Made by a program: the position numbers and the translations under genes. DNA of 64,000 bases. Source: Klebsiella oxytoca. GTDB lineage: Bacteria > Pseudomonadota > Gammaproteobacteria > Enterobacterales > Enterobacteriaceae. Below the pieces are notes generated by a model, which was not told the origin of the DNA, ran no database searches, and saw only the letters and a list, made by a program, of their open reading frames with translations. The DNA lies in assembly GCF_009707385.1 (NCBI RefSeq), contig NZ_CP046115.1, forward strand, positions 3,906,001-3,970,000, read 5' to 3'. Shown here piece after piece: positions 11,653 to 21,940 of the stretch. The stretch's first letter is position 1. The number at the start of each line of letters is the position of its first letter.

Positions 11653-13056
11653 TTATACAATGCGAAATGCATCCACCAGCACGCAGCGGCGCAGACGCAC
11701 AAAGGTGCGGGCGCTGGTCACCCCTTCTCCGGTTGGCGTGGTGATGGTCATGGTGGTCCAGCCTTCCCCGCCCAGTCCGAGCCCGGCGATACACGGCCCG
11801 TTTTTGACGAAAATGCTGGTATCAATGGCATTCGCCATCTGATTCATGTTGTCGATATTGCGCGAGTGCATCGCCGCCGTATGGTGGCAGCCGCCTTCCA
11901 GCTGCACCGCCAGGGCGATCGCCTCTTCAACGCTGGCCACCCGTACGACAGGGAGCACCGGCATCATCAGTTCGGTAACGGCAAACGGATGACAGGCTGA
12001 GGTTTCAACAAACAGCAGACGCGTCTGCTCCGGGACGTGCAGACCGATAGCCGCGGCAATTTTGCCCGCATCGCGGCCCACCCAATCGCGGCTGACGGTA
12101 CCTTTTCCGCGTTCATCGATATTCTTCAGCAGCACCGGCTGGAGCTGCTCGGCCTGAGCGGCGGTGAGCCTGACCGCCTGCTGGCCTTCCATCAGGCGCA
12201 TCAGTTCGTCGGCAACGCTGTCGACCACGATCAGCACCTTCTCGTCGGCGCAGATGATGTTGTTATCAAACGAGGCGCCTTTGACGATGGACCGCGCGGC
12301 GCGCGCCAGGTCAGCGGTTTCATCGACCACCACCGGCGGGTTACCGGCCCCGGCGGCAATCAGACGTTTGTTGGTATGCTTGCGCGCGGACTCCACCACC
12401 GCTTCTCCGCCGGTCACCACCAGCAGACCGATGCCGGGGTACTTAAACAGCCGCTGGGCGGTTTCAATATCCGGGTTCGCTACGGTGACCAGCAGGTTGG
12501 CCGGGCCGCCAGCGGCAATTACTGCCTGGTTGAGCAGCATAATCGCCCGCTGAGAGACCCTTTTCGCCGCCGGATGCGGCGCGAACACCACGCTGTTGCC
12601 CGCGGCAATCAGACTGATAGCGTTATTAATCACCGTCGCCGCCGGATTGGTGGATGGGGTGACCGAGGCCACCACGCCCCACGGCGCGTTTTCAATCAGC
12701 GTCAGGCCGTTATCGCCGGTCAGCACCTGCGGGGAGAGACACTCAACGCCCGGCGTACCGCGCGCCTGCGCCACGTTTTTGGCAAACTTATCGTCAACAC
12801 GTCCCATGCCGGTTTCAGTGACGGCAAGTTCCGCTAATTCTCTGGCGTGTTTTTCGCCAGCAAGACGAATGGCCTGAATCGCCAGCTGGCGCATCGCCAC
12901 GCTTTTCAGCCCCTGCTGGGCCACCTTTGCTGCCGCGACGGCATCATCCAGGGAGGCAAAGACGCCCATTTCATCAACAGCGCTGTCCGGCTGGCTGCTG
13001 TCTTGCATTTTCAGCAGTACCGCTTTCACCACCTGTTCAATATCCTGTTGATTCAT
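11653..13056 (-). CDS. eutE: EutE, CoA-acylating acetaldehyde dehydrogenase
   Basis: Oxidises acetaldehyde with NAD+ and CoA to acetyl-CoA in the microcompartment lumen. The 467-residue protein begins with the amphipathic encapsulation peptide (MNQQDIEQVVKAVLLKMQ) and a short linker. The ALDH body includes APWGVVASVTPSTNPAAT, the NAD-site region VVTGGEAVVESA and the catalytic-cysteine segment ASFDNNIICADEKV. It is located 11 bp downstream of eutN. Confidence 0.97.
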   Translation of the reverse strand: MNQQDIEQVVKAVLLKMQDSSQPDSAVDEMGVFASLDDAVAAAKVAQQGLKSVAMRQLAIQAIRLAGEKHARELAELAVTETGMGRVDDKFAKNVAQARGTPGVECLSPQVLTGDNGLTLIENAPWGVVASVTPSTNPAATVINNAISLIAAGNSVVFAPHPAAKRVSQRAIMLLNQAVIAAGGPANLLVTVANPDIETAQRLFKYPGIGLLVVTGGEAVVESARKHTNKRLIAAGAGNPPVVVDETADLARAARSIVKGASFDNNIICADEKVLIVVDSVADELMRLMEGQQAVRLTAAQAEQLQPVLLKNIDERGKGTVSRDWVGRDAGKIAAAIGLHVPEQTRLLFVETSACHPFAVTELMMPVLPVVRVASVEEAIALAVQLEGGCHHTAAMHSRNIDNMNQMANAIDTSIFVKNGPCIAGLGLGGEGWTTMTITTPTGEGVTSARTFVRLRRCVLVDAFRIV

Positions 13057-13067
13057 GATGTTCAGTC

Positions 13068-13355
13068 CTATTTATGGAAAATCACCTGGCCGCCAGCCAC
13101 CGCTTCATCGACGATCCCGATGACGCACAGATCGACAGGAGACGCGTCGCTGCGGTGTGCCTGTCGCGCCGAGCTACCGCTGACCAGCAGCACCCATTCA
13201 CCGGTACCCGCGCCGATGCTGTCGATGGCGACGGCGCACTGCCCGTCGGGCTTGCCTGCGGCATCAATCATCTCCACCATCAGCAGCTTGTCGTGCGCCA
13301 GTCCCTGATGGCGGACGGTACAGACAATTTGTCCCGTGACGACTGCCAGTTTCAT
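13068..13355 (-). CDS. eutN: EutN, pentameric vertex shell protein
   Basis: BMC-P (EutN/CcmL) protein that caps the vertices of the microcompartment shell. The 95-residue protein begins MKLAVVTGQIVCTVRH, the conserved family start, and includes GAGTGEWVLLVSGSSAR. A longer frame extends 18 codons upstream to 13409, but that extension runs through a REP palindrome and lacks family similarity, so ATG 13355 is chosen. Confidence 0.97.
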   Translation of the reverse strand: MKLAVVTGQIVCTVRHQGLAHDKLLMVEMIDAAGKPDGQCAVAIDSIGAGTGEWVLLVSGSSARQAHRSDASPVDLCVIGIVDEAVAGGQVIFHK

Positions 13356-13376
13356 ACCCGCCTCCGCGTTTTGTGT

Positions 13377-13425
13377 GCAGGCCGCATAAGCGCATCGCCA
13401 TCCGGCCAAGGCTGTCCGGGCCTGC
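13377..13425. repeat. REP element between eutM and eutN
   Basis: GC-rich imperfect palindrome bounded by gcaggc (13377-13382) and gcctgc (13420-13425), containing ataagcgcatcgccatccgg, the reverse complement of the classic enteric REP core. It lies just upstream of the eutN start, within the operon. Confidence 0.75.
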
Positions 13426-13433
13426 TATCCCAT

Positions 13434-13724
13434 TTAGATGTTGCTGTCGCCTTTGAAACTGATTGGGAACACCTCTTCCAGATCGCCGTGGGGGCGCGGA
13501 ATAACGTGTACCGAGACCAGCTCACCGATACGCTGCGCCGCCGCGGCGCCCGCATCGGTGGCCGCTTTACAGGCCGCCACGTCGCCACGCACCATCGCGG
13601 TAACCAGACCGCCGCCAATCTGCTTCACACCAACCAGCTTCACGCGCGCGGCTTTCACCATCGCATCAGAGGCCTCAATCAGCGCAACCAGGCCCCGGGT
13701 TTCAATCATTCCTAATGCTTCCAT
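13434..13724 (-). CDS. eutM: EutM, major hexameric shell protein
   Basis: Canonical single-domain BMC-H protein that tiles the flat facets of the Eut shell. It has 96 residues, beginning [20 protein letters not shown] with the [20 protein letters not shown] core and the pore-region glycine-rich turn. Length and sequence are near-identical to the Salmonella protein as I recall it. A short hairpin (ggtcc 13743-13747 with ggacc 13754-13758) lies just upstream, between eutD and eutM. Confidence 0.98.
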   Translation of the reverse strand: MEALGMIETRGLVALIEASDAMVKAARVKLVGVKQIGGGLVTAMVRGDVAACKAATDAGAAAAQRIGELVSVHVIPRPHGDLEEVFPISFKGDSNI

Positions 13725-13760
13725 TGTGTTTTCCTCTCATGGGGTCCAGAACGGGACCGT

Positions 13761-14777
13761 TTATACAACCAGTGTTTGCGGGTCGTTTTCCCGACTCGCG
13801 TCAGTCTGGCGCGGCACGGCTGCCACTAACGCCAGTTCGATAATTTCCTGCAAGCTACAGCCTCGGGAGAGGTCGTGAAGCGGTGCGGCAAGCCCCTGAA
13901 TTAACGGCCCGACGGCGCGATAGCCGCCCAGCCGCTGGGCGATTTTGTAGCCAATGTTGCCCGCCTCCAGCGAGGGAAAAACCATCACGTTGGCCCGGCC
14001 CCGTAGCGGGCTGGCGGGCGCTTTTTGCGCAGCAACGTCCGGTACGAAGGCGGCGTCGAACTGCAGTTCGCCATCTACCATCAGCTGCGGGGCGCGCTGG
14101 CGAACAATCTCCGTGGCCTGCTGTACGTTGGCGACGTTAGGGTGACGGGCGCTGCCGTTGCTGGAGAAAGACAGCATCGCTACCCGCGGCTCTTCACCGG
14201 TGATGGCCCGCCACGTCCCGGCGCTGGCGATGGCGATATCCGCCAGCTGCGCCGCCGTCGGCTGCGGCACCACGCTGCAGTCGGCGAAGCCTAATGCCGG
14301 CCCGACGAACTGCGGCAGCATCAGGAAGATCGACGACAGCGTTTTGCAGCCAGGCTGAAGGCCAATAATGCGTAATCCGGCGCGCAGCACGTTAGCCGTT
14401 GACGAGAGATTGCCGGCAATGCACACGTCGGCCTTACCGGCGCTAACCAGTGCGGCGGCGAACATCAGCGGATCGTTGAGTTTTTCCTCCGCGTCCGGCG
14501 GCGTTTTTTCTCCGGCGCGGGCGAGCCAGCGCCGGGCAAACGCTTCGCGCATGTGCCGGTTGCTGTGCGGGTCAATGACCTGAATACCGTCCAGCGGCAG
14601 GCGGTGGCTGAGGGCAAACTGGCGCAGGGCAAAGGGGCTGGCGATCAGTATCGGTTTTGCCAGTCTCTGCTGCTGCAGGTAGTGCGCCGCTTTGAGGACA
14701 CGTTCGTCCAGCGCATCCGGAAACACCACCCGGGCGGGTGAACGCAAAGCCAATTGACGCGCGCGTTCAATAATCAT
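13761..14777 (-). CDS. eutD: EutD, phosphotransacetylase
   Basis: Converts acetyl-CoA from EutE into acetyl phosphate, releasing CoA inside the compartment and allowing ATP formation. The 338-residue protein belongs to the PTA/PTB family. Visible blocks include [15 protein letters not shown], the [17 protein letters not shown] region, [15 protein letters not shown] and [23 protein letters not shown] split across the substrate-binding domain. The start codon overlaps the eutT stop by four bases. Confidence 0.96.
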   Translation of the reverse strand: MIIERARQLALRSPARVVFPDALDERVLKAAHYLQQQRLAKPILIASPFALRQFALSHRLPLDGIQVIDPHSNRHMREAFARRWLARAGEKTPPDAEEKLNDPLMFAAALVSAGKADVCIAGNLSSTANVLRAGLRIIGLQPGCKTLSSIFLMLPQFVGPALGFADCSVVPQPTAAQLADIAIASAGTWRAITGEEPRVAMLSFSSNGSARHPNVANVQQATEIVRQRAPQLMVDGELQFDAAFVPDVAAQKAPASPLRGRANVMVFPSLEAGNIGYKIAQRLGGYRAVGPLIQGLAAPLHDLSRGCSLQEIIELALVAAVPRQTDASRENDPQTLVV

Positions 14778-15577
14778 TGCTCTCCTCCCAGGCGTTGTTG
14801 CATCTGGCTGACGGTGAGCGGATGCTTCGTCACGCTTAAAATCATCATCACGTAGACGGTGCTGGAGAGACGGTTGAGCGCCTGCAGGATGTCCGGGCGT
14901 AAAACCTCAAAGCTGCGGGTAATAAAGACCTGCGCGGCGACCGTTTCCGTTTCACGAACCCGGGTGCGCAGCAGATTGAGCAGCGCGGCGTCACGGCCGT
15001 GGCTGGCTTCCGGTACCAGATGATCGTGATCGAGATAGCGTAGCGGCTGGTGGGAAAGCCGGTGCAGCTCATCCTCGTTCAGCCCGACGATAGACTGCGC
15101 CGCCAGTGCTTCATCCATTGCGTCGGCGCGCATAATATTGCCCAGCCGCGAACGGATATCCGCCAGCCACGGCTGCCAGGGTTCCGCCAGTTCGATTTGT
15201 AGCCATACCGCCAGGGCGATGGTGGCGTCGAGGGCGGCGCGAAAACCCAGCCGCGGGTCGCTTTTGGCGACCATTTTGTCCGCCGTCAGATGGGTCAGGG
15301 TGTCCGGTTTTTTCTCCACCGGCTGACGGCACAGTTCGCAGCAGGCCTGCGGATGCGCGTCGCTGCTGGTCAAACCGTGTACCGGCTGCGGCTGCTGCGC
15401 TTCATCATCGACAAACAGGCTCCCCTGCTCATCGATAAACTTAATGCGCAGGCGGCGGCTCTCCAGCAGCTCCCGGGCCGATGGCGTCAGACGCGCGTCG
15501 GCGGGCAGATGAATCTCTGCCCCTTCGCTGAGCGTATGGTTCGCTCTGAGCCAGGCTTCGGTAATGAAATCTTTCAT
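14774..15577 (-). CDS. eutT: EutT, ATP:cob(I)alamin adenosyltransferase
   Basis: Makes adenosylcobalamin, the cofactor of EutBC. The 267-residue protein carries the metal-binding signature H-X11-CC-X2-C: His67, Cys79, Cys80 and Cys83 are all present (segment ending HPQACCELC). The C-terminal half has the helical corrinoid adenosyltransferase region ([19 protein letters not shown]). It overlaps both eutQ and eutD by four bases, so translation is probably coupled through the set. Confidence 0.96.
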   Translation of the reverse strand: MKDFITEAWLRANHTLSEGAEIHLPADARLTPSARELLESRRLRIKFIDEQGSLFVDDEAQQPQPVHGLTSSDAHPQACCELCRQPVEKKPDTLTHLTADKMVAKSDPRLGFRAALDATIALAVWLQIELAEPWQPWLADIRSRLGNIMRADAMDEALAAQSIVGLNEDELHRLSHQPLRYLDHDHLVPEASHGRDAALLNLLRTRVRETETVAAQVFITRSFEVLRPDILQALNRLSSTVYVMMILSVTKHPLTVSQMQQRLGGEQ

Positions 15578-16266
15578 AGCGTTTGCCAGTTCGCAGGCCA
15601 GGCGACGTACAGGAAGCGCACGGTCGATGGGGTGCCGAACTCAATGCTGGAGCCTTTCGGGATAAACATCACGTCACCGGCTTTGGCAACCATGGTTTCA
15701 CCTTCATGACGCACGTGAAGCTCGCCCTCCAGCACCATGTCGACCTCGTCATAGTTCAGCGTCCACGGGAAAAAGGCGTTTTCCCACTGCATAAAGCCTG
15801 CAGCCATACTGCTGCCATCCTGTTCTGTCACCAGATCCGTCAAGCCGACGCAGTGCGGTTCGGCACCGTCGAAGCGGCCGAATTTCACGCTACTGCCATC
15901 AATGACTTTGACGCCGCCTTTACCGGTGACCGACTTAAAGCCCGGCTGCATCGCCTCAAGCCCCAGCGACTGTTTCTCCTTCATCACCTTTTCCATCAGC
16001 TGCGCCACCAGGCTTTCGGTAAACTGCCCTTCCGGCAGCTGCGCGATAATGGTTTCGCGAATGCGCTGGCTTTCGGTTTTTTCCGCGACTGCAGCTGTTG
16101 ACGCCGCTGGCGCAGACTCATCGCACTCTTTGATGACAACGCCCAGCAGCTCCGCCACTTCGCGAGCTTCCGGGGTGATGATGCTGGCGCGCAGGACCAG
16201 CGATATTTCCTGTTCGCCGCGTGCGTGGGCCGCACGAATATCGTTAGCTGTGATTAGTTTCTTCAC
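15574..16266 (-). CDS. eutQ: EutQ, cupin-domain protein with acetate kinase activity
   Basis: C-terminal cupin domain protein; Salmonella EutQ has reported acetate kinase activity and is needed for compartment biogenesis. The 230-residue product (GTG start at 16266) begins with KKLITANDIRAAHARGEQ, matching the family N-terminus. The cupin part carries VLEGELHVRHEGETMVAKAG and GDVMFIPKGSSIEFGTPS. The preceding frame up to 16296 lies wholly within eutP and has no family similarity, so the GTG is preferred; this leaves a 23-base overlap with the end of eutP. Confidence 0.93.
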   Translation of the reverse strand: MKKLITANDIRAAHARGEQEISLVLRASIITPEAREVAELLGVVIKECDESAPAASTAAVAEKTESQRIRETIIAQLPEGQFTESLVAQLMEKVMKEKQSLGLEAMQPGFKSVTGKGGVKVIDGSSVKFGRFDGAEPHCVGLTDLVTEQDGSSMAAGFMQWENAFFPWTLNYDEVDMVLEGELHVRHEGETMVAKAGDVMFIPKGSSIEFGTPSTVRFLYVAWPANWQTL

Positions 16267-16723
16267 CTGCCCCTTCCTCCTTTTGGCTGAGCTCATTCAA
16301 ATAATTCACCAGATGCGCTACGCTTTGCGGGTCGTGAGCGTTGAGCGCAAAAATCGGCTCCTGGAATCCCATCCCGTGCAGCAGCTGCCGAACCCTGGCG
16401 ACGTCGGCGTCCGGCAAATCCGTTTTGCTGATTGCGGCGATATGTCGTTTATTCGCGCCAATTTCCAATAGCCCGGCCGGCAGGCGACTTTCAGTATCAT
16501 TTGCCGCATGGACATAAATCAGCGTATCGATATCCTGTAGCGTGGTAATTAATGCGTGATACCAGCGGGGATGGCTGAAATATTCTCCCGGGGTGTCGAT
16601 ATCGCCTTTTTCATTAAATTCCACGGCCTGCGTTTTTCTGGCGAGGGAATAATTCCCCTGTAGCGCATTAAATAACGTTGTTTTTCCCGCGCCCACCGTT
16701 CCGACAAATGCAATACGCTTCAT
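16244..16723 (-). CDS. eutP: EutP, small P-loop NTPase
   Basis: Ras-like GTPase-fold protein of the EutP/PduV family; acetate kinase activity has been reported for one homologue. Walker A is FVGTVGAGKTTLFNALQG near residues 7-24 and the G4-like motif is AISKTDLPDADV. The 159 residues match the family. It is the second gene of the operon, 12 bp after eutS. Confidence 0.95.
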   Translation of the reverse strand: MKRIAFVGTVGAGKTTLFNALQGNYSLARKTQAVEFNEKGDIDTPGEYFSHPRWYHALITTLQDIDTLIYVHAANDTESRLPAGLLEIGANKRHIAAISKTDLPDADVARVRQLLHGMGFQEPIFALNAHDPQSVAHLVNYLNELSQKEEGAGEETNHS

Positions 16724-16735
16724 CGCAGCCTCTAA

Positions 16736-17071
16736 TTAGCTTTTAGTTAATTCGCAGAGGGTATAATTTAATAATCGACCGAGACCGCTTACCGTCTGCA
16801 GCAGCGCCTCTTCAACCGCCCCAACCGAACCATAAATCACCAGCGCGCCGCTAAAGCGGTCGAGAAAACCGATATGCACATCAGCGGCCTTCATCGCTAA
16901 ATCACCGGCGATCATCGCGGTTTCTCCTGGGGTTAAGGTCATAATTCCGATAGCGCCGGATTCAGGAACGCCGATTTTTTTCGCCAGCTCTGCGCCCGGG
17001 TGCGCAATCAGATGCGCCAGGGTGACCTGTTTGCCGGGTACAAATTCCTGAATGATGCGTTCTTTATCCAT
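16736..17071 (-). CDS. eutS: EutS, bent-hexamer shell protein
   Basis: Circularly permuted BMC-H shell protein whose hexamer is bent, suggested to form edges and to initiate shell assembly. It has 111 residues, starting [20 protein letters not shown], with the core [21 protein letters not shown]. As first gene of the operon it follows the regulatory region at 17072-17200. Confidence 0.97.
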   Translation of the reverse strand: MDKERIIQEFVPGKQVTLAHLIAHPGAELAKKIGVPESGAIGIMTLTPGETAMIAGDLAMKAADVHIGFLDRFSGALVIYGSVGAVEEALLQTVSGLGRLLNYTLCELTKS

Positions 17072-17154
17072 GATTCGCCGCTCCGCTAAAATCTGGGCTT
17101 ATCGTGACAATTTCCGGCTGGAGTAAATAACAAAATTCGGCAAGTCGATTTGAA

Positions 17155-17172
17155 AAGTGAGGTAGATCACTT
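17155..17172. promoter_or_regulatory. CRP-like site upstream of eutS
   Basis: Dyad aagtga-N6-tcactt (17155-17160 and 17167-17172) has GTGA-N6-TCAC spacing as in CRP sites. It lies 83 bp upstream of the eutS ATG. CRP control of eut operons is known in enterics; occupancy here is inferred. No confident EutR operator was identified. Confidence 0.55.
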
Positions 17173-17205
17173 ATCCCCACAAGACTTTAATTTTCAGACA
17201 GGACG

Positions 17206-17320
17206 TATACAGCCAAAATAATTCGCGTTGCAGGAAGGCGGCAAGCGAGAAAGTTCCGATGAGCTTACTCAAGTAAGTGATTCAGGCGAACGAGCGTGCA
17301 ACTTGCAGTATGAAGAGTAT
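17206..17320. repeat. ERIC (IRU) element between eutS and maeB
   Basis: The stretch carries diagnostic ERIC segments: acagccaaaataattcgcgt, the ggaaggcggcaagcgag block, the core gagcttactcaagtaagtga, and the end gcaacttg...gaagagtat. Termini (atac/gtat) are inverted. At about 115 bp it is a little shorter than the 127-bp consensus, with part of the right arm missing. Confidence 0.9.
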
Positions 17321-17330
17321 AAAAAGAAAT

Positions 17331-17358
17331 AAAAAAAGCGCGGGAAGATTTCCCGCGC
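17331..17358 (-). terminator. Rho-independent terminator of maeB
   Basis: Stem gcgcgggaa (17338-17346) pairs perfectly with ttcccgcgc (17350-17358) around a 3-base loop. Seven A residues at 17331-17337 form the U-run on the minus strand, 20 bp after the maeB stop. Confidence 0.9.
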
Positions 17359-17377
17359 CTGAATTAAATAAATAAAA

Positions 17378-19657
17378 TTACAGCGGCTGAGTTTGCGCTT
17401 CAACAACCGCCAGCGCGACCATATTCACGATGCGCCGTACTGAAGCAATCGGCGTCAGAATATGTACCGGCTTCGCGACGCCCATCAGCACCGGTCCAAC
17501 GGTTACGCCTTCGGAGCTGGAGACGCGAAGTAAGTTGTAGCTAATACGCGCCGCTTCCATATTCGGCATCACGAGGATATTCGCCGAGCCTTTCAGCGGG
17601 CTGTCCGGCATCCGTTCATTACGAATGCTTTCCACCAGCGCGGCATCGCCGTGCATCTCGCCATCAATCATCAGCTCCGGCGACTGCGCCTTCACCAGCT
17701 CCAGCGCCTGACGCATTTTGCTGGCTGACGGGCAGTCTGAAGATCCAAAGTTGGAATGCGACAGCAGCGCCACTCGCGGCTCAATCCCGAAACGACGAAC
17801 GGTTTCCGCCGCCATCAGGGTGATTTCGGCAATCTGCTCCGGCGACGGATCGTGATTGACGTAGGTGTCAGCGATAAAGGTGTTGCCGCTCGGCAGCAGC
17901 AGCGCGTTCATCGCCCCGGCGGCGTGAACCCCTTCGCGGTAGCCAAACAGCGGCTGTATTACGCTGTAGTGCTCGTGATAGTCACCAATGGTGCCGCAGA
18001 TCAGCGCATCGGCTTCGCCGCGCTGCACCATGATCGCGCCAATCACCGTAGTATTACTGATCACCGCGCGCTGGGCCTGCTCCTGGGTGATCCCGCGGCG
18101 CTTCATCAGGTTGTAGTATTCGTTCCAGTACTCCTTAAAGCGCGGATCGGATTCGTTATTCACGATCTCAAAATCAACGCCGGCTTTAATCTGCAGACCC
18201 AGCTTCTGGATACGCATTTCGATAACGCCAGGACGGCCAATCAAAATCGGTTTCGCCAGCCCAAGAGAGACCAGTTCCTGAGTCGCGTGCAGCACGCGGG
18301 TATCTTCACCTTCCGCCAGCACCACCCGCTTCGGCTCTTTACGCGCCTGCGAGAAAATCGGCTTCATAAACAGGTTCGTTTTGTAGACGAACTCGCTGAG
18401 CTTCTCGATGTAGGCATCAAAATCCTCAATCGGGCGGGTCGCTACGCCGGAGTCCATCGCCGCTTTGGCCACCGCCGGCGCGATCTTCACGATCAGGCGC
18501 GGGTCGAACGGTTTCGGAATGATATATTCTGCGCCGAAGCTCAGGTCCTGATCGCCATAGGCGGAGGCCACCACTTCGCTCTGTTCGGCGTGGGCCAGTT
18601 CGGCAATCGCGTGCACCGCCGCCAGCTTCATCTCTTCGTTAATCGCCGTTGCGCCGACATCCAGCGCGCCGCGGAAGATGAACGGGAAGCACAGCACGTT
18701 GTTCACCTGGTTCGGATAGTCGGAGCGGCCGGTACAAATAATAGCGTCGGAGCGCACCTCTTTCGCCAGCGGCGGCAGAATTTCCGGCTCCGGGTTGGCC
18801 AGCGCCAGGATCATCGGCGCGCGGGCCATTTTCTTCACCATCTCCTGAGTCAGCACTTTCGGCCCCGAGCAGCCGAGGAAAATGTCCGCCCCGTCAATCA
18901 CGTCATCCAGCGTGCGTTTACCGCTGTCCTCTACCGCATAGGCCGCTTTGGTTTCCGCCATATTCGGCTCGCGGCCCTTATAGATAACGCCTTTTGAGTC
19001 GCAGACCACGATGTTGTGTTTCTGCATCCCCAGCGCCACCAGCAGGTTCATACAGGCAATCGCCGCCGCGCCCGCGCCGGACACCACCATCCGCACGTCG
19101 GAGATGTTTTTCTCCACCACCCGCAGACCGTTCAGAATCGCTGCGGTACTGATAATCGCCGTACCGTGCTGATCGTCATGGAATACCGGAATATTCATGC
19201 GCTCGCGCAGCTGTTGCTCAATGTAGAAGCACTCCGGCGCTTTAATATCTTCGAGGTTAATACCGCCGAAAGTCGGCTCCAGCGCCGCGACGACGTTGAT
19301 AAATTTGTCCGGATCCAGTTCATCAACTTCAATATCGAACACATCGATACCGGCGAATTTTTTAAACAGAACGCCTTTGCCTTCCATCACCGGCTTACCG
19401 GCGAGAGCGCCGATATTCCCCAGCCCCAGTACGGCCGTGCCGTTAGAGACCACCGCCACAAGATTGCCGCGAGCGGTATATTTATAGGCTGCCAGCGGAT
19501 CCTTCTCGATTTCCAGACAAGGGGCGGCGACGCCCGGCGAGTAGGCCAGAGCCAGATCGCGCTGGGTAGCAAGCGGTTTTGTCGGGGAAACCTGAATTTT
19601 GCCAGGGACAGGGAATTCGTGGAAATCAAGGGCGCTTTGTTTTAACTGCTCATCCAT
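17378..19657 (-). CDS. maeB: NADP-dependent malic enzyme MaeB
   Basis: Decarboxylates malate to pyruvate with NADP+, supplying NADPH and linking the TCA cycle to gluconeogenesis. The 759-residue protein has a malic enzyme half (residues 1 to about 430; [48 protein letters not shown]) fused to a phosphotransacetylase-like half (about 430-759; [43 protein letters not shown]), which is regulatory in E. coli (acetyl-CoA inhibition). It is divergent from tktB; E. coli has talA in between. Confidence 0.98.
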   Translation of the reverse strand: MDEQLKQSALDFHEFPVPGKIQVSPTKPLATQRDLALAYSPGVAAPCLEIEKDPLAAYKYTARGNLVAVVSNGTAVLGLGNIGALAGKPVMEGKGVLFKKFAGIDVFDIEVDELDPDKFINVVAALEPTFGGINLEDIKAPECFYIEQQLRERMNIPVFHDDQHGTAIISTAAILNGLRVVEKNISDVRMVVSGAGAAAIACMNLLVALGMQKHNIVVCDSKGVIYKGREPNMAETKAAYAVEDSGKRTLDDVIDGADIFLGCSGPKVLTQEMVKKMARAPMILALANPEPEILPPLAKEVRSDAIICTGRSDYPNQVNNVLCFPFIFRGALDVGATAINEEMKLAAVHAIAELAHAEQSEVVASAYGDQDLSFGAEYIIPKPFDPRLIVKIAPAVAKAAMDSGVATRPIEDFDAYIEKLSEFVYKTNLFMKPIFSQARKEPKRVVLAEGEDTRVLHATQELVSLGLAKPILIGRPGVIEMRIQKLGLQIKAGVDFEIVNNESDPRFKEYWNEYYNLMKRRGITQEQAQRAVISNTTVIGAIMVQRGEADALICGTIGDYHEHYSVIQPLFGYREGVHAAGAMNALLLPSGNTFIADTYVNHDPSPEQIAEITLMAAETVRRFGIEPRVALLSHSNFGSSDCPSASKMRQALELVKAQSPELMIDGEMHGDAALVESIRNERMPDSPLKGSANILVMPNMEAARISYNLLRVSSSEGVTVGPVLMGVAKPVHILTPIASVRRIVNMVALAVVEAQTQPL

Positions 19658-19860
19658 TTTATCGTTCCTTTCACGTATCTATCGTAGGGGGTGAAACGTA
19701 ATGGCGTACCTGGTGTTCACCCTAAAGGGCACCTAGTATCTCGCCTGACGGCTTCGTAAACTTTGAACACCGCCAAACTCTCGCCATAACAAAGTTATGT
19801 TTGTTATCGATTTATAATCGTTATGTAACTTAGTTTCGCGGGCAATGATAGCCCCATCTG

Positions 19861-19867
19861 CTATGCT
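19861..19867 (+). promoter_or_regulatory. Possible sigmaS-type -10 element upstream of tktB
   Basis: CTATGCT resembles the extended sigmaS -10 (CTATACT) and lies 79 bp before the tktB ATG. The talA-tktB operon of E. coli is sigmaS-dependent. There is no clear -35, which fits sigmaS promoters but makes this weak evidence. Confidence 0.35.
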
Positions 19868-19945
19868 TTTTAGTTATGTCTCTCATTACCCTCTCTATCC
19901 TAATCCAATAAAAACTCATGCAACGTATTGTTTCAGGAGCACATT

Positions 19946-21940
19946 ATGTCCCGTAGAGAACTAGCCAACGCCATCCGCGCCCTGAGTATGGATGCTGTTC
20001 AGAAAGCCAATTCCGGCCACCCCGGTGCGCCTATGGGGATGGCCGATATCGCTGAAGTGCTGTGGAACGATTTCCTTAAGCACAATCCAGAAAACCCCCA
20101 CTGGTACGATCGCGACCGCTTTATTCTCTCCAACGGTCACGCCTCGATGCTGCTTTACAGCCTGCTGCATCTGACTGGCTATGACCTGCCCATCGAAGAG
20201 ATAAAAAACTTCCGTCAGCTGCATTCAAAAACGCCGGGCCATCCGGAGATTGGCTATACGCCGGGGGTTGAAACCACCACCGGGCCGCTGGGGCAAGGTC
20301 TGGCCAATGCGGTTGGTCTGGCTATCGCCGAGCGCACGCTGGCAGCGCAGTTTAATCAGCCGGAACACGACATTGTCGACCACTTTACCTACGTGTTTAT
20401 GGGCGATGGCTGCCTGATGGAGGGGATTTCTCACGAAGTTTGCTCTCTGGCGGGGACATTAGGACTGGGCAAACTGATCGGCTTCTACGATCACAACGGC
20501 ATTTCTATTGATGGCGAAACCAAAGGCTGGTTTACCGATGACACGGCAAAACGCTTTGAGGCCTATCACTGGCACGTGGTGCATGAAATCGACGGCCACG
20601 ACCCGGAAGCCGTGAAAAAGGCGATTCTGGAAGCCCAGAGCGTGAAGGATAAGCCCTCGCTGATTATCTGCCGTACGGTGATAGGTTTTGGTTCGCCGAA
20701 CAAAGCCGGGAAAGAGGAGGCTCACGGCGCTCCGCTCGGAGAACAAGAAGTGGCGCTGGCGCGGCAGAAACTCGGCTGGCACCATCCGGCGTTTGAAATT
20801 CCTAAAGAGATCTACCGGGCCTGGGATGCGCGCGAAAAAGGACAAAAAGCGCAGAAAAGCTGGCAAGAGAAGTTTGCTGCCTATCAGCAGGCTTATCCTG
20901 AACTGGCAGCTGAATTTACGCGTCGCATGAGCGGCGGCCTGCCTGAATCCTGGGATGAAACCACGCAGCAATATATCGCTGAGCTGCAGGCTAATCCGGC
21001 CAAAATCGCCACCCGTAAAGCCTCGCAAAATACCCTTGATGCCTACGGCCCGCATCTTCCTGAGCTGCTGGGCGGTTCAGCCGACCTTGCGCCAAGCAAC
21101 CTGACCATCTGGAAAGGGTCAACGTCGCTTAAAGAAGATCCGGCGGGAAACTATATTCACTACGGCGTGCGTGAATTCGGGATGACCGCCATCGCCAACG
21201 GCATCGCGCACCACGGCGGGTTTGTCCCCTATACCGCCACTTTCCTGATGTTCGTCGAATATGCCCGCAACGCGGCGCGGATGGCGGCGCTGATGAAAGC
21301 GCGGCAAATCATGGTCTATACCCACGACTCCATCGGGCTCGGCGAAGATGGTCCAACTCATCAGGCCGTAGAGCAGCTGGCCAGCCTGCGCCTGACGCCA
21401 AACTTCAGTACCTGGCGTCCGTGCGATCAGGTGGAAGCCGCGGTGGCGTGGAAACTGGCGGTAGAGCACCACAGCGGGCCGACGGCGCTGATTCTCTCCA
21501 GACAAAACCTGGCGCAGATGGCGCGCACGCCGGAGCAGGTACAGAATATCGCCCGCGGCGGCTACGTGCTGAAGGACGCCGGCGGTAAGCCGGACCTGAT
21601 CCTCATAGCCACCGGTTCAGAAGTCGAGATCACCGTACTGGCGGCGGAGAAGCTGCTGGCCAGAGGAGTGAACGTGCGCGTGGTCTCCCTGCCATCGACC
21701 GACGTGTTTGATGCTCAGGACGAGGCTTATCGGGAATCCGTCCTGCCATCGGACGTCAGCGCCAGGGTGGCCGTCGAGGCCGGCATCGCCGACTACTGGT
21801 ATAAATACGTGGGCCTAAAAGGGAAAATTGTCGGCATGACCGGCTACGGCGAATCGGCCCCTGCCGATAAGCTGTTCCCTTACTTCGGCTTTACCGTTGA
21901 GAATATTGTCAGTATGGGCGATGAGATACTGAACGGGTAA
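19946..21940 (+). CDS. tktB: Transketolase 2 (TktB)
   Basis: Thiamine-diphosphate enzyme moving two-carbon ketol units between sugar phosphates in the non-oxidative pentose phosphate pathway. The 664-residue protein (start [15 protein letters not shown] caggag 8 bp upstream) shows the ThDP motif [18 protein letters not shown], catalytic-site blocks ([28 protein letters not shown]) and [16 protein letters not shown]. The sequence resembles E. coli TktB more than TktA. The end overlaps the convergent ypfG gene by 32 bases. The usual partner talA is absent upstream. Confidence 0.96.
   Translation: MSRRELANAIRALSMDAVQKANSGHPGAPMGMADIAEVLWNDFLKHNPENPHWYDRDRFILSNGHASMLLYSLLHLTGYDLPIEEIKNFRQLHSKTPGHPEIGYTPGVETTTGPLGQGLANAVGLAIAERTLAAQFNQPEHDIVDHFTYVFMGDGCLMEGISHEVCSLAGTLGLGKLIGFYDHNGISIDGETKGWFTDDTAKRFEAYHWHVVHEIDGHDPEAVKKAILEAQSVKDKPSLIICRTVIGFGSPNKAGKEEAHGAPLGEQEVALARQKLGWHHPAFEIPKEIYRAWDAREKGQKAQKSWQEKFAAYQQAYPELAAEFTRRMSGGLPESWDETTQQYIAELQANPAKIATRKASQNTLDAYGPHLPELLGGSADLAPSNLTIWKGSTSLKEDPAGNYIHYGVREFGMTAIANGIAHHGGFVPYTATFLMFVEYARNAARMAALMKARQIMVYTHDSIGLGEDGPTHQAVEQLASLRLTPNFSTWRPCDQVEAAVAWKLAVEHHSGPTALILSRQNLAQMARTPEQVQNIARGGYVLKDAGGKPDLILIATGSEVEITVLAAEKLLARGVNVRVVSLPSTDVFDAQDEAYRESVLPSDVSARVAVEAGIADYWYKYVGLKGKIVGMTGYGESAPADKLFPYFGFTVENIVSMGDEILNG

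Noticed and set aside
13356..13409. Upstream extension of eutN
   Set aside because: The 18 extra codons run through a REP palindrome and do not match the EutN family start MKLAVVTGQ.
16267..16296. Longer eutQ start
   Set aside because: The extra ten codons lie inside eutP and the family begins at KKLITANDI, preceded by a GTG.
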